Of a stretch of 23,425 bases of DNA, positions 1 through 7,544 are shown one piece after another. The translations under genes and the position numbers were made by a program. The DNA comes from CAZBSE01 sp964561115 (lineage in GTDB: Bacteria > Actinomycetota > Humimicrobiia > Humimicrobiales > Humimicrobiaceae): contig CAZLOE010000019.1 in assembly GCA_964561115.1 (NCBI GenBank), positions 1 to 23,425 on the forward strand, read 5' to 3'. The notes under the pieces were generated by a model, which was not told the origin of the DNA, made no database searches, and saw only the letters and a program-made list of their open reading frames with translations. Every line of letters begins with the position of its first letter. Positions within the stretch are counted from its first letter, which is position 1.

Positions 1-64
1 CCTTGATAAAAAACTGGTAAAGAAATTTTAGTTTTTATTCTCATCCAGCTTCTCTCATCCATAC

Positions 65-93
65 TTGACTTATGGGCATATGACCATTATAAT
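65..93 (+). promoter_or_regulatory. sigma70-like promoter for the first DUF5320 gene
   Basis: A TTGACT box at 65-70 and a perfect TATAAT box at 88-93 are separated by 17 bases, the optimal spacing. The next gene starts at 196, which leaves a leader of about 95 bases. The promoter is overlapped by an inverted repeat (70-115). The call rests on sequence match alone. Confidence 0.7.
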
Positions 94-115
94 AGTTTTG
101 GTCTTATGCCTATAA
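70..115. promoter_or_regulatory. Inverted-repeat operator candidate over the -10 box
   Basis: The 16 bases at 70-85 (core GGGCATATGACC) and 100-115 (core GGTCTTATGCC) are reverse complements at 14 of 16 positions, with the -10 box lying between them. The left arm is itself nearly palindromic around CATATG (TGGGCATATGACCA, 73-86), so the arrangement could be two similar protein sites in opposite orientation. Position over the promoter suggests repression. The DUF134 protein encoded at 3239-3682 is one possible ligand, by context only. Confidence 0.5.
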
Positions 116-195
116 TGTAAAAAAGAGGGCAAACAGTGAAAATATAAGATTTAAATTGTTTGAACTTTAATAAATTATTATGTAAAGGAGGAAAA

Positions 196-603
196 ATGCC
201 AAGAGGAGATGGAACAGGGCCTGCCGGAATGGGTCCTATGACTGGAAGAGGCGCAGGATATTGCGCAGGTTATTCTGCACCCGGATATGCCAATGCTTAT
301 AGTGGGAGATATCCGGGCGGTAGAAGAGCTTTAGGAGGAGGTTTTGGCCAGGGAAGAGGATATAGGAATTGGAACTATGCCACAGGTCTTCCGGGATGGT
401 CAAGATATAATATGGGTCTACCAGCCTGGGGCGGAGCAGCAAGATACCCCTACTACGGTGATCCTTACGGAGCTGATATTAAACCTGAGCAGGAAATAGA
501 AATGCTGAAAAGCCAGTCAGAAAATATAAAACAGCAGTTAAATGATATAAATAAAAGAATTGAAGAGATAAAAAAAGAAGAAAAGGGCGATAAAAAAGAA
601 TAA
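196..603 (+). CDS. DUF5320 family glycine-rich protein
   Basis: A 135-residue protein of unknown function that matches the DUF5320 pattern. It opens with MPRGDGTGPAGMGPMTGRG, continues through a Gly/Tyr/Arg-rich low-complexity middle (about residues 20-90), and ends in a charged coiled coil (about 95-130) beginning PEQE. There is one Cys, in the GYCAG motif. I chose ATG 196 over the upstream TTG at 160 because GGAGG at 187-191 lies just before it and because the second DUF5320-like gene (3012) begins with the same residues. Such proteins usually sit beside NifX-like and Mrp/MinD genes, as here. The role is unknown; an Fe-S or metal-cofactor accessory role is inferred from context. Confidence 0.85.
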   Translation: MPRGDGTGPAGMGPMTGRGAGYCAGYSAPGYANAYSGRYPGGRRALGGGFGQGRGYRNWNYATGLPGWSRYNMGLPAWGGAARYPYYGDPYGADIKPEQEIEMLKSQSENIKQQLNDINKRIEEIKKEEKGDKKE

Positions 604-629
604 ATATTATGTCAGATAAAACTGTTAAT

Positions 630-674
630 AATGAGGGTAGATACAAAAGCCTGCCTGCTGTATCTACCCTCATT
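630..674. terminator. Strong hairpin, probable terminator
   Basis: A perfect 16-base inverted repeat (630-645 and 659-674, arm core GAGGGTAGATACA) encloses a 13-base loop, just after the DUF5320 stop codon. The tail after the stem is T-rich (TTATATTT) but not a clean T-run. It probably separates the DUF5320 transcript from the Mrp gene at 776. Confidence 0.6.
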
Positions 675-775
675 TATATTTAAGCTGAAGCTGGATCGGA
701 TTTTATGAGAGACAAAATGGTTTAGTTGATATAGTATTAAAATAATAAAAAAGAAATAATAGCAAGGAATAACAA

Positions 776-1612
776 ATGGTGGAAGATAGAAAATTAAAAG
801 AAAACATATCAGATATTAAGCAAAAGCTGATGGTCATAAGTGGAAAGGGAGGAGTAGGGAAAACTACTATTGCGGTAAACCTGGCTTATGCGCTCTCCTT
901 AAAAGGATACAAAGTAGGACTGCTTGATGTAGATATCCATGGTCCGAATGTTGTTAAGCTGTTGGGAATTGAAAATAAAAAATTAACCGGCAGCGAAGAT
1001 TCTAAGATCGATCCCATCAAATTGTCTGAAAACTTAAAAGTGATAAGCACTGCTTCAATGCTTGAGAATTCCGATACCCCGGTGATATGGAGAGGACCAT
1101 TGAAGATGAAAATAATCAGCCAGTTTTTAAGAGATGTGAACTGGGGTGAGCTTGATTATTTGATAATAGATTCACCTCCGGGAACAGGAGACGAACCTCT
1201 AAGTGTAGTCCAGCTTATAAAGGATCTATCGGGAGTAATAGTGGTTACTACCCCTCAGGAGGTCGCTATGCTTGATTCCAGGAAAAGCATTCAGTTCGCG
1301 AGGCAATTAAATATTCCTCATATAGGGCTAATCGAAAATATGAGCGGATTTACGTGCCCTCACTGCGGTAAAAAAATAGATTTATTCAAGAAAGGCGGGG
1401 GGAAAAAGGCTGCAGACGAACTTGATGTAGATTTTTTAGGTGATATACCTATTGATAAAGAAATCGTAGATCTAAGTGACAGCGGCAGGGTATTTGTAAA
1501 ACATGGAAATATGGATTCAGCTGCATTTAAGAAAATGGAAGAGATTGTTAAAAGAATTGAATCAGCCTTTAATCCAAATAAAAAGAATAAAAATAGGAGT
1601 AAAGATCGATGA
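776..1612 (+). CDS. Mrp/NBP35 (ApbC) family Fe-S cluster carrier ATPase
   Basis: A 278-residue P-loop ATPase of the Mrp/NBP35 family, which binds a [4Fe-4S] cluster at a dimer interface and passes it to apo-proteins in the cytoplasm. Seen directly: a deviant Walker A GKGGVGKTT at residues 23-31, the switch DVDIHGPN, the DSPPGTGDEP Walker B region, and the CPHC pair (Cys194 and Cys197) that holds the cluster in this family. It lacks the N-terminal MIP18-like domain of long Mrp proteins, so it is the short form. The stop overlaps the next start by four bases (ATGA), so the two are translationally coupled. The family call is secure; the client proteins are unknown. Confidence 0.93.
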   Translation: MVEDRKLKENISDIKQKLMVISGKGGVGKTTIAVNLAYALSLKGYKVGLLDVDIHGPNVVKLLGIENKKLTGSEDSKIDPIKLSENLKVISTASMLENSDTPVIWRGPLKMKIISQFLRDVNWGELDYLIIDSPPGTGDEPLSVVQLIKDLSGVIVVTTPQEVAMLDSRKSIQFARQLNIPHIGLIENMSGFTCPHCGKKIDLFKKGGGKKAADELDVDFLGDIPIDKEIVDLSDSGRVFVKHGNMDSAAFKKMEEIVKRIESAFNPNKKNKNRSKDR

Positions 1613-2559
1613 GTATGATTTACGGTCCGGTACTATCCAGGAGGTTTGGTTATTCATTGGGAATTGATATTATTCCATTTAAAATATGTACCTATGATTG
1701 CATCTATTGCCAGCTGGGAAAAACTACAAATAAGACTACTAAACGGAAGAGATACGTTGATATAGATATGAAAAGTTTTTTAAAAGATCTAAAAAATGTA
1801 ATAGAAAGTGAAAAAACAATTAATTACATTACTTTTTCAGGTTCAGGTGAGCCTACTTTAAATACAGATATTGGGATTTTGATAGACAAGGTAAAACAAT
1901 TGACCGACATACCTATTGCGGTATTGACCAACGGGAGTCTTCTTTACAGAAAAGAAGTGGTAAAATCGCTTGAGAATGCGGATCTGGTAAAAGTCTCATT
2001 TGATGCTCCCAACGAGATATGTTTTAAAAAGATAAACAAACCTTCTTCTGTTATTACTTTTAAAAAAGTCTTAAAAGGACTTGACTTGCTTTTAAATGAC
2101 TTTAAGGGAAAGATATGGCTGGAATTGATGATAATCAAGGACATTAATGACAGTATTAAGTATACGGAGCAATTTAAAAAAATAATTGACGGTATGGATA
2201 AAATCGGCAGGGGTGTAGACAAGATACATTTGAACACACCGGTAAGGCCGTCAGGACCGGGAGATGTTTTAATACCAGATAGTTTGCAATTAAAAAAAAT
2301 AGAAAACATTTTAGGCAAGAAAGCAGAGATAATAAGAGATGCAAAATTAAAATCTCAAGAGCTGGTAAACATCGATCTTGAACGGGAAATAATAGAACTG
2401 GTAAAAAGAAGACCTGTTAGCGCAAGGGAGATAAGCAAGTCATTGCAATCAAACATTAACGAGGTCATCAAAAGTTTGAGAAATCTTTTAGATCAAAAGA
2501 AAATAAAATCAAAAATATACGGTGATAAAAAATCTAATTATTACTATTATAAATGTTAG
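1609..2559 (+). CDS. Radical SAM protein (COG0731-like) with C-terminal winged helix
   Basis: A 316-residue radical SAM enzyme. The CX3CX2C motif that binds the SAM-cleaving [4Fe-4S] cluster is CTYDCIYC (Cys27, Cys31, Cys34). Upstream lies GPVLSRRFGYSLGID, typical of the COG0731 group of Fe-S oxidoreductases, and SGSGEPT supplies the glycine-rich SAM contact. The last roughly 70 residues (RRPVSAREISKSL onward) look like a winged helix. No auxiliary-cluster Cys motif is evident. The gene overlaps the Mrp ATPase by four bases, so its cluster may be supplied by that protein. The substrate is unknown. An alternative ATG six bases downstream is possible. Confidence 0.88.
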   Translation: MSMIYGPVLSRRFGYSLGIDIIPFKICTYDCIYCQLGKTTNKTTKRKRYVDIDMKSFLKDLKNVIESEKTINYITFSGSGEPTLNTDIGILIDKVKQLTDIPIAVLTNGSLLYRKEVVKSLENADLVKVSFDAPNEICFKKINKPSSVITFKKVLKGLDLLLNDFKGKIWLELMIIKDINDSIKYTEQFKKIIDGMDKIGRGVDKIHLNTPVRPSGPGDVLIPDSLQLKKIENILGKKAEIIRDAKLKSQELVNIDLEREIIELVKRRPVSAREISKSLQSNINEVIKSLRNLLDQKKIKSKIYGDKKSNYYYYKC

Positions 2560-2592
2560 TTTTTTTATAATTTATAAAGAAAGGTAAACATA

Positions 2593-2970
2593 ATGAAAAT
2601 CGCAATTTCAACAGATGGTCAGCATGTATCCCCGCATTTCGGAAGGTGCCCGGCGTTTACAATATTAGAGATCAAAGACGGTAAACTGATAAATAAAGAA
2701 ACAATAAGCAATCCAGGACATCATCCCGGTTATCTCCCCCAGTATTTGAGAAAGTATGGTGTCAGCTGCATAGTCGCGGGGGGAATGGGAATGAGAGCAA
2801 AGGAGCTTTTCGGGCAGGCAAATATTGATGCTATACTCGGCATTGAAGGTAAAATTGACGAAGTGGTAAGTAAAATTATAGATGGTTCTCTTGAAGGTGG
2901 CGAAAGCATCTGCAGGCCGGGTTCCGGAAAGGGATATGGGATAGAAAAAACAGAGTGTGATCATGAATAA
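2593..2970 (+). CDS. NifX/NifB-type dinitrogenase cofactor family protein
   Basis: A 125-residue protein of the family that includes NifX, NafY and the NifB C-terminus. Members bind Fe-S or Fe-Mo cluster precursors. It opens MKIAISTDGQHVSPHFGRCP, the family signature, and has VAGGMGMRAKELF in the middle. The tail carries GKGYGIEKTECDHE, with Cys and His residues that could bind metal. No nitrogenase genes are in the window, so a nitrogenase role is not supported; many anaerobes carry such stand-alone proteins beside MinD-ferredoxin ATPases. AAAGG precedes the ATG. A paralogue lies at 3718. Confidence 0.9.
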   Translation: MKIAISTDGQHVSPHFGRCPAFTILEIKDGKLINKETISNPGHHPGYLPQYLRKYGVSCIVAGGMGMRAKELFGQANIDAILGIEGKIDEVVSKIIDGSLEGGESICRPGSGKGYGIEKTECDHE

Positions 2971-3011
2971 TCATATATATTATTTTAATAATCTTGAAAG
3001 GAGTATTAATT

Positions 3012-3236
3012 ATGCCAAGAGGAGATGGAACTGGACCTACCGGCCAGGGTCCTGGAACAGGTAGGGGTTTAGGAAAAGGTGGAGGTAGAGGTAGAATGGG
3101 AGGACAGAGCATGGGTCCCGGTGGAAAATGTGTATGTCCAAGCTGCGGCAGTAAGGCCGATCATAAAATAGGTGTTCCCTGTTATGAAATGGTCTGTCCA
3201 AAATGTGGTACCAAGATGGTCAGGGATAGTATATAA
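3012..3236 (+). CDS. Small DUF5320-like protein with zinc-ribbon tail
   Basis: A 74-residue protein. The N-terminal half starts MPRGDGTGPTGQGPGTGRG, as in the protein at 196, and is Gly/Arg rich. The C-terminal half has six cysteines (40, 42, 45, 57, 62, 65) arranged CVCPSCG and CPKCGTKM, which looks like a zinc or iron knuckle of rubredoxin type. ATG 3012 is preceded by AAAGGAG with an 8-base gap, so the in-frame TTG at 2994 is not needed. The gene ends two bases before the DUF134 start. The function is not known; metal binding is inferred from the cysteines. Confidence 0.85.
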   Translation: MPRGDGTGPTGQGPGTGRGLGKGGGRGRMGGQSMGPGGKCVCPSCGSKADHKIGVPCYEMVCPKCGTKMVRDSI

Positions 3237-3238
3237 AG

Positions 3239-3682
3239 ATGACAGCAAGACCGATATTGGACAAAATAGTAAATACAGTACCGCTATTTGTCTATTACAA
3301 ACCACAGGGTATTCCCATTACTAAATTAGATGAACTAAATTTGACCCTGGAAGAGATTGAGGCTTTTAATCTAAAGGACAGGCAGGGATTAAATCAGGTA
3401 GAAGCTGCAAGGGAGATGGGTATATCAAGGTCTACCTTCCAGCGGCTCTTAAAATCAGGAAGAAAGAAAATAATCACCGCAATTGTAGAAGGAAAAGCAA
3501 TAAAGCTTGAAGGTGGTAATTATATCCCGGACAAGGATATTATTAAGAAAAAGTGCCTTAAGGGTACTTATCATTACCTTGTTAAAAGGGAAGATCTAAA
3601 TCACAGTAATCAGGAATATAAATTAAGCAAGATAAAGTGCTCTAAATGTGGTAAGAGATTGATTACGTTTAAGTGGTTCTAA
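3239..3682 (+). CDS. DUF134 family HTH protein, likely transcription regulator
   Basis: A 147-residue DUF134 protein. Residues about 15-80 carry the family pattern (YYKPQGIP, then LTLEEIEAFNLKDRQGLNQVEAA, then GISRSTFQRLL), a sigma-factor-like helix-turn-helix. The C-terminal extension has Cys106 and a CSKC pair (Cys134 and Cys137), which could bind metal or sense redox state. It lies two bases after the small zinc-ribbon gene and before a NifX-like gene, the usual neighbourhood for this family. It is the only obvious DNA-binding regulator in region 1, so it may bind the inverted repeat at 70-115; this is an inference. Confidence 0.88.
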   Translation: MTARPILDKIVNTVPLFVYYKPQGIPITKLDELNLTLEEIEAFNLKDRQGLNQVEAAREMGISRSTFQRLLKSGRKKIITAIVEGKAIKLEGGNYIPDKDIIKKKCLKGTYHYLVKREDLNHSNQEYKLSKIKCSKCGKRLITFKWF

Positions 3683-3717
3683 AATTAATATAAAGTAATA
3701 GATAAAGGAGCGATAAT

Positions 3718-4089
3718 ATGAAAATTGCAGTTTCTTCGGATGGTGCAACTCTCGAGTCTAATGTTGACCCCAGGTTTGGGAGGTGTCCCTATTACATCAT
3801 CTATGATACTGAAAGTGATGACTTTAAAAGCGTTGAAAATAAGAGTGGTCAGGCAGCTGGAGGCGCCGGCATTCAGGCAGCGCAAATGATTTCGGATATG
3901 AATATAAAATCAGTGATAACCGGGAACATAGGGCCCAATGCATTCAGGGTTTTATCTGCAGCGTCAATAGAAGTCTATTCAGGAGCAACTGGTAGCGTAA
4001 AGGATTCTGTAGAAAAATTTAAAAAAGGTGAATACAAGCAGACTGCCGGTCCTGATGTAGGATCACATTTTGGAATGGGCAGGCGGTAA
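3718..4089 (+). CDS. Second NifX-like Fe-S/Fe-Mo cofactor family protein
   Basis: A 123-residue paralogue of the protein at 2593. It begins MKIAVSSDGATLESNVDPRFGRCPYY and has VITGNIGPNAFRVL in the core and KDSVEKFKKGEYKQ near the end. The tail GPDVGSHFGMGRR lacks the Cys-containing end of its paralogue, so the two may have different cargo. AAAGGAG precedes the ATG. It is followed after 18 bases by the first MinD-ferredoxin ATPase, a common pairing in anaerobes. Cluster binding is the known property of the family; the exact role here is unknown. Confidence 0.9.
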   Translation: MKIAVSSDGATLESNVDPRFGRCPYYIIYDTESDDFKSVENKSGQAAGGAGIQAAQMISDMNIKSVITGNIGPNAFRVLSAASIEVYSGATGSVKDSVEKFKKGEYKQTAGPDVGSHFGMGRR

Positions 4090-4107
4090 ACAGGAGCGGG
4101 TGAATAA

Positions 4108-4965
4108 TTGATAATATCAGTTGCGAGCGGTAAGGGCGGAACCGGTAAGACAACTGTAGCTGTTAATCTGGCTTTGTCATTAAATAATGTACAACTGCTG
4201 GATTGTGACGTTGAAGAACCTAATAGTCATATTTTTATTAAACCACTTTTTAGGCGCAGGGATCCTGTTTTTGTTCCCATTCCCGTAGTAGATCAGAAAA
4301 AATGTGATGGCTGCGGGCGCTGCAAGGAAGTATGTGCATATAATGCTATTGCAATTACCAGTAAAAAGGTGCTCATCTTTCCTGAATTATGCCACGGTTG
4401 CGGTTCCTGTACATATTTTTGTCCGAATGATGCCTTAAGGGAAGAAAACGAGGAGGTAGGTGTTTTAGAGATCGGAAGAAAAGATGGGATTGAGTTTATA
4501 CATGGGAAACTTAATATAGGAAAGATGGCAGCACCGCCGGTTATCCGGGCAGTTAAAAAGCATATCAGCAGGGAAAAAACTGTGATCATTGATGTACCTC
4601 CCGGGACTTCCTGTCCGGTGATTACGGCAATAAGAGATACTGATTTTGTTATTCTTGTAACCGAACCTACACCGTTTGGATTAAACGATCTGTCGCTGGC
4701 TGTAGAAGTGGCCCGCAAATTGGAAATTCCATTTGGAGTCGTGATCAACCGTTCCGGTCTGGGGAATAAAGAAACAGATAAATATTGCCAAAAAGAAGAT
4801 ATTCCTATACTGATGAGAATACCTTTTAGCAAGAAAATCGCTGAAATTTATTCCAGGGGAGGTTCCATTGTCAAATCACTGCCGGAATACAAGGAAAAAT
4901 TTCAGATATTGTTTAAGGAGATAGAAAAGATAGTAAGCGGATCAAATAAAGCCGGGAGTAACTAA
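4108..4965 (+). CDS. MinD-superfamily ATPase with inserted 2[4Fe-4S] ferredoxin domain (first copy)
   Basis: A 285-residue P-loop ATPase. Walker A is GKGGTGKTT at residues 8-16. A bacterial ferredoxin domain is inserted at about 60-110 with two complete motifs: Cys66, 69, 72, 76 and Cys95, 98, 101, 105. The second half has DVPPGTSCPVI and the EPTPFGLNDL stretch of the MinD/NifH fold. The start is TTG 4108: AGGAG lies 11 bases upstream, the Walker A falls at once after the start, and the nearby GTG runs into a stop. These ATPases are thought to act in Fe-S or cofactor assembly with NifX-like partners. It is adjacent to its paralogue at 4967. Confidence 0.92.
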   Translation: MIISVASGKGGTGKTTVAVNLALSLNNVQLLDCDVEEPNSHIFIKPLFRRRDPVFVPIPVVDQKKCDGCGRCKEVCAYNAIAITSKKVLIFPELCHGCGSCTYFCPNDALREENEEVGVLEIGRKDGIEFIHGKLNIGKMAAPPVIRAVKKHISREKTVIIDVPPGTSCPVITAIRDTDFVILVTEPTPFGLNDLSLAVEVARKLEIPFGVVINRSGLGNKETDKYCQKEDIPILMRIPFSKKIAEIYSRGGSIVKSLPEYKEKFQILFKEIEKIVSGSNKAGSN

Positions 4966-4966
4966 A

Positions 4967-5830
4967 ATGAAAGAAATCGTCATTATAAGCGGAAAAGGCG
5001 GTACGGGGAAAACAGTTATAGCTGGAGCGTTTGCTGCATTAGCAAAAGATAAGGTTTTAGCTGACTGTGATGTCGATGCGGCAGATCTGCATCTGCTGCT
5101 TGATCCCAAAATAAAGGAATCTCATACCTTCAAAAGCGGTTTTACAGCTTTCACACACAAGAAATACTGTGAGGGCTGCGGTACCTGCAGTATGGTATGC
5201 AGGTTTGAAGCGGTAAAAGAAGATTTTTCCATAGATCCTATTTCCTGCGAGGGGTGTGCATTCTGCAGTCTCGTCTGCCCGAAAAATGCTATAGAAATGA
5301 GATTAAATACTTCTGGTGAATGGTTTATATCCCAGACTAGATTTGGCCCGTTAGTTCATGCAAAATTGGGTATTGCCGAGGAAAATTCAGGAAAACTGGT
5401 TTCCCTGGTCAGGAAAAAGGCTAAAGAGATCGCCGAAGATAAAAGTTATAAGTGGGTCGTCATTGATGGGTCGCCGGGCATAGGCTGTCCGGTAATCGCA
5501 TCTATTGCAGGTGTTGATTGTGCGGTAGTGGTGATAGAACCGACTCTTTCAGGGTTGCATGACGCCGAAAGAGTGATCGACGTTACCAGGCACTTTAATA
5601 TTCCGGTAAAAGTAATAATAAATAAATATGATTTAAATTGTGATATTACAGAAAGAATAGAGCGCTGGTCTAAAGATAGAAATATTCAGGTACTTGGTAA
5701 GGTGGTTTTTAGCAAAGCAGTAGTAAAATCAGTTGTTGAGGGGAAGACTATAATAGAGTATTCGAATAATAAAGTAGCAAAAACATTAAGTGACATATGG
5801 AAACTGTTAGAGAGAGAATTGGCAGGTTAA
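4967..5830 (+). CDS. MinD-superfamily ATPase with inserted 2[4Fe-4S] ferredoxin domain (second copy)
   Basis: A 287-residue paralogue of the preceding protein, starting one base after its stop. Walker A is GKGGTGKT at about residues 9-16. The inserted ferredoxin has Cys68, 71, 74, 78 and Cys94, 97, 100, 104. The later DGSPGIGCPVIASI and EPTLSGLHD stretches match those of its neighbour. Tandem pairs of these ATPases are usual and may work as a heterodimer. The exact client is unknown. Confidence 0.92.
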   Translation: MKEIVIISGKGGTGKTVIAGAFAALAKDKVLADCDVDAADLHLLLDPKIKESHTFKSGFTAFTHKKYCEGCGTCSMVCRFEAVKEDFSIDPISCEGCAFCSLVCPKNAIEMRLNTSGEWFISQTRFGPLVHAKLGIAEENSGKLVSLVRKKAKEIAEDKSYKWVVIDGSPGIGCPVIASIAGVDCAVVVIEPTLSGLHDAERVIDVTRHFNIPVKVIINKYDLNCDITERIERWSKDRNIQVLGKVVFSKAVVKSVVEGKTIIEYSNNKVAKTLSDIWKLLERELAG

Positions 5831-5850
5831 GTCTACTTAGGGGAAGGCAA

Positions 5851-6486
5851 ATGCAGTTTATTCCTGATATATCTACAGAGGAAGTCAAAACTAATTATAA
5901 GAATTTTAAAAGACGGATTTCTGTTTATAAAAGAAAGGGTCTTGATTTAATAAAAAGCCGGGAGTTTATGTTAAATAAGGCTAAACCCCTGCGGGGGAGT
6001 ATCCTGGAGATAGGTACAGGATCCGGGTATGCAACTATTGTATTGGCAAGAGCCGGCTCTAAGTTTATTTCAGTAGATAAAGACGAAGAGTCTTTGAAGA
6101 AGACTGCACTTAAACTTGCTTATGAAAAGATACTTGACAACGTTAAATTTTATTTAATGGATGGAAGTTCACTTGCCTTTAATAATGAAAGCTTCGATAA
6201 TGTATTTGTTATTGATCTCTTCCATCATATAAATGATATTAATAAAATGCTCTCTGAGATAGACAGGGTGCTTTGCCGCGACGGCAAGGCTATTCTGGCG
6301 GATTTTAACAAAAGAGGAATGAAAATAGTAGACTGTGTACATAAGGAAGAGGGGCACATTCATGAAGACAGCGGTGTCAGTAGAGATTTTGTATATTCAT
6401 ATTTTAAGGATCTGGGATATGGTATTAAGTCATATGATGAAAAGTGCCACTGGCTTTTAATTATTAATAAACTACAGAGTAAATAA
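5851..6486 (+). CDS. Class I SAM-dependent methyltransferase
   Basis: A 211-residue methyltransferase. Motif I, which binds SAM, is ILEIGTGSGY at residues 51-60, followed by the acidic SVDKDEESLKK and a FHHINDINKML stretch typical of UbiE-like enzymes. I chose ATG 5851, preceded by GGGGAAGG at a good distance, over the ATG at 5797 that would overlap the upstream ATPase by 34 bases. Its stop is three bases before the next start. The substrate is not evident. Placement between the MinD ATPases and a COG1237 protein suggests a small-molecule or cofactor role. Confidence 0.82.
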   Translation: MQFIPDISTEEVKTNYKNFKRRISVYKRKGLDLIKSREFMLNKAKPLRGSILEIGTGSGYATIVLARAGSKFISVDKDEESLKKTALKLAYEKILDNVKFYLMDGSSLAFNNESFDNVFVIDLFHHINDINKMLSEIDRVLCRDGKAILADFNKRGMKIVDCVHKEEGHIHEDSGVSRDFVYSYFKDLGYGIKSYDEKCHWLLIINKLQSK

Positions 6487-6489
6487 ACA

Positions 6490-7203
6490 ATGGAAGTGAA
6501 GACTCTTTTCGACAATGAGACGATTAATAAAGACCTGCGTAGAGGATGGGGACTGTCTTTTTTAGTTGATCAGAAGATACTATTTGATACGGGAGAAAAC
6601 GGCTTCTGGCTTTTGGAAAATATGAGAAATCTAAATGTAGATATCGAGAGGATAAAGACAGTCGTGATATCTCATGATCACTGGGATCACACTGGAGGAC
6701 TCTGGGAGGTTTTAAAGAACAGGAAAGGGCTTAAGGTTTACGCTTGTCCAAATTTCAGCAGTGAATTTAAAAAAAAAGTAAGGGGATTGAAGGGGGAACT
6801 TATAGAATCGGAGAGAGTAACAAAGGTTGTAGAAAATATATTTACTACAGGTGAGATTGCCGGCGAGTATAAAGGAAAGTATATGTCCGAGCAGGCTCTG
6901 GTGGTAAAAACTGATAAAGGGCTTGCAATAATTACAGGGTGCTCACACCCCGGGATCATAAAGATTGTAAAAAAGGTAAAAAAGGATTTTGGCCATGGAA
7001 AGATTCACCTTGTTTTTGGAGGATTCCACTTGATCGATAAATATGAGCCGGAAATAAGATCTTTAGCAGAAGAGCTTGAGGAAATGGGAGTAGAAAAGGT
7101 CGGACCTGCTCATTGTTCGGGATATGATGCAAAGCTGATTTTCAAGGAAGTATATGGAGACGCTTTTGTTCCCATAAAAGCAGGCGTAAAATTTGAGATT
7201 TGA
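6490..7203 (+). CDS. COG1237 metallo-beta-lactamase-fold protein
   Basis: A 237-residue metallo-beta-lactamase-fold hydrolase. The metal-binding motif is HDHWDHTGG (His62, His64, Asp66, His67), with further likely ligands in GCSHPGI and GGFHL and a late PAHCSG. This set matches the COG1237 group, some members of which are annotated as pterin/RFAP synthases in methanopterin synthesis. The two-metal site can be read from the sequence; the reaction cannot. The gene follows the methyltransferase by three bases and lies upstream of folate-linked MetV/MetF genes, which makes a pterin-related role plausible but unproven. Confidence 0.87.
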   Translation: MEVKTLFDNETINKDLRRGWGLSFLVDQKILFDTGENGFWLLENMRNLNVDIERIKTVVISHDHWDHTGGLWEVLKNRKGLKVYACPNFSSEFKKKVRGLKGELIESERVTKVVENIFTTGEIAGEYKGKYMSEQALVVKTDKGLAIITGCSHPGIIKIVKKVKKDFGHGKIHLVFGGFHLIDKYEPEIRSLAEELEEMGVEKVGPAHCSGYDAKLIFKEVYGDAFVPIKAGVKFEI

Positions 7204-7274
7204 GAAGGGGATAAAATTTTAAAAAATAAGTCTTTAAGAAATATAAGCTGGTTGGTTAAAAAGGGGGTGAAAAT

Positions 7275-7484
7275 ATGCCGATTTATAGTTATATCTGTAA
7301 GGATTGTGGGGAGAAGTTTGATTTGTTTATCAGAAGTGGCGGAAAAGGTGAGAAGTTGATCTGTAAAAAGTGCGGAAGTAAAAATATCCAAAAAACCTTT
7401 TCTTCCTTTAGTCTGGGTTCATCATCCAGCAAAGACAGCGGATATGATAGTTCTTGTCCCACAGGGACCTGTCGGCTTGACTGA
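7275..7484 (+). CDS. FmdB family zinc-ribbon protein
   Basis: A 69-residue FmdB-type protein: MPIYSYICKDCGEKFDLF at the start, then a CKKC pair, giving a four-Cys ribbon (Cys8, 11, 30, 33). After a Ser-rich linker it ends with two more cysteines (61 and 66). It is preceded by a strong ribosome-binding site (AAAGGGGGTG). FmdB proteins are small putative regulators first noted beside formamidase genes and are common upstream of one-carbon enzymes. The function here is not known. Confidence 0.9.
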   Translation: MPIYSYICKDCGEKFDLFIRSGGKGEKLICKKCGSKNIQKTFSSFSLGSSSSKDSGYDSSCPTGTCRLD

Positions 7485-7544
7485 CTTTAGAAAAATGTGA
7501 TTGTTTCTTTAATATTATTATATAGTTGGTATAAGGAGGTTGAA

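Noticed and set aside
2543..2580. TTATAAAT/ATTTATAA inverted repeat after the radical SAM gene
   Set aside because: The arms are pure A/T and the T-run lies in the loop and not after the stem, so a terminator is not supported.
2593..4089. Nitrogen fixation locus suggested by two NifX-like genes
   Set aside because: No nifHDK, nifE, nifN or nifB is present, and stand-alone NifX-like genes beside MinD-ferredoxin ATPases are common in anaerobes that do not fix nitrogen.
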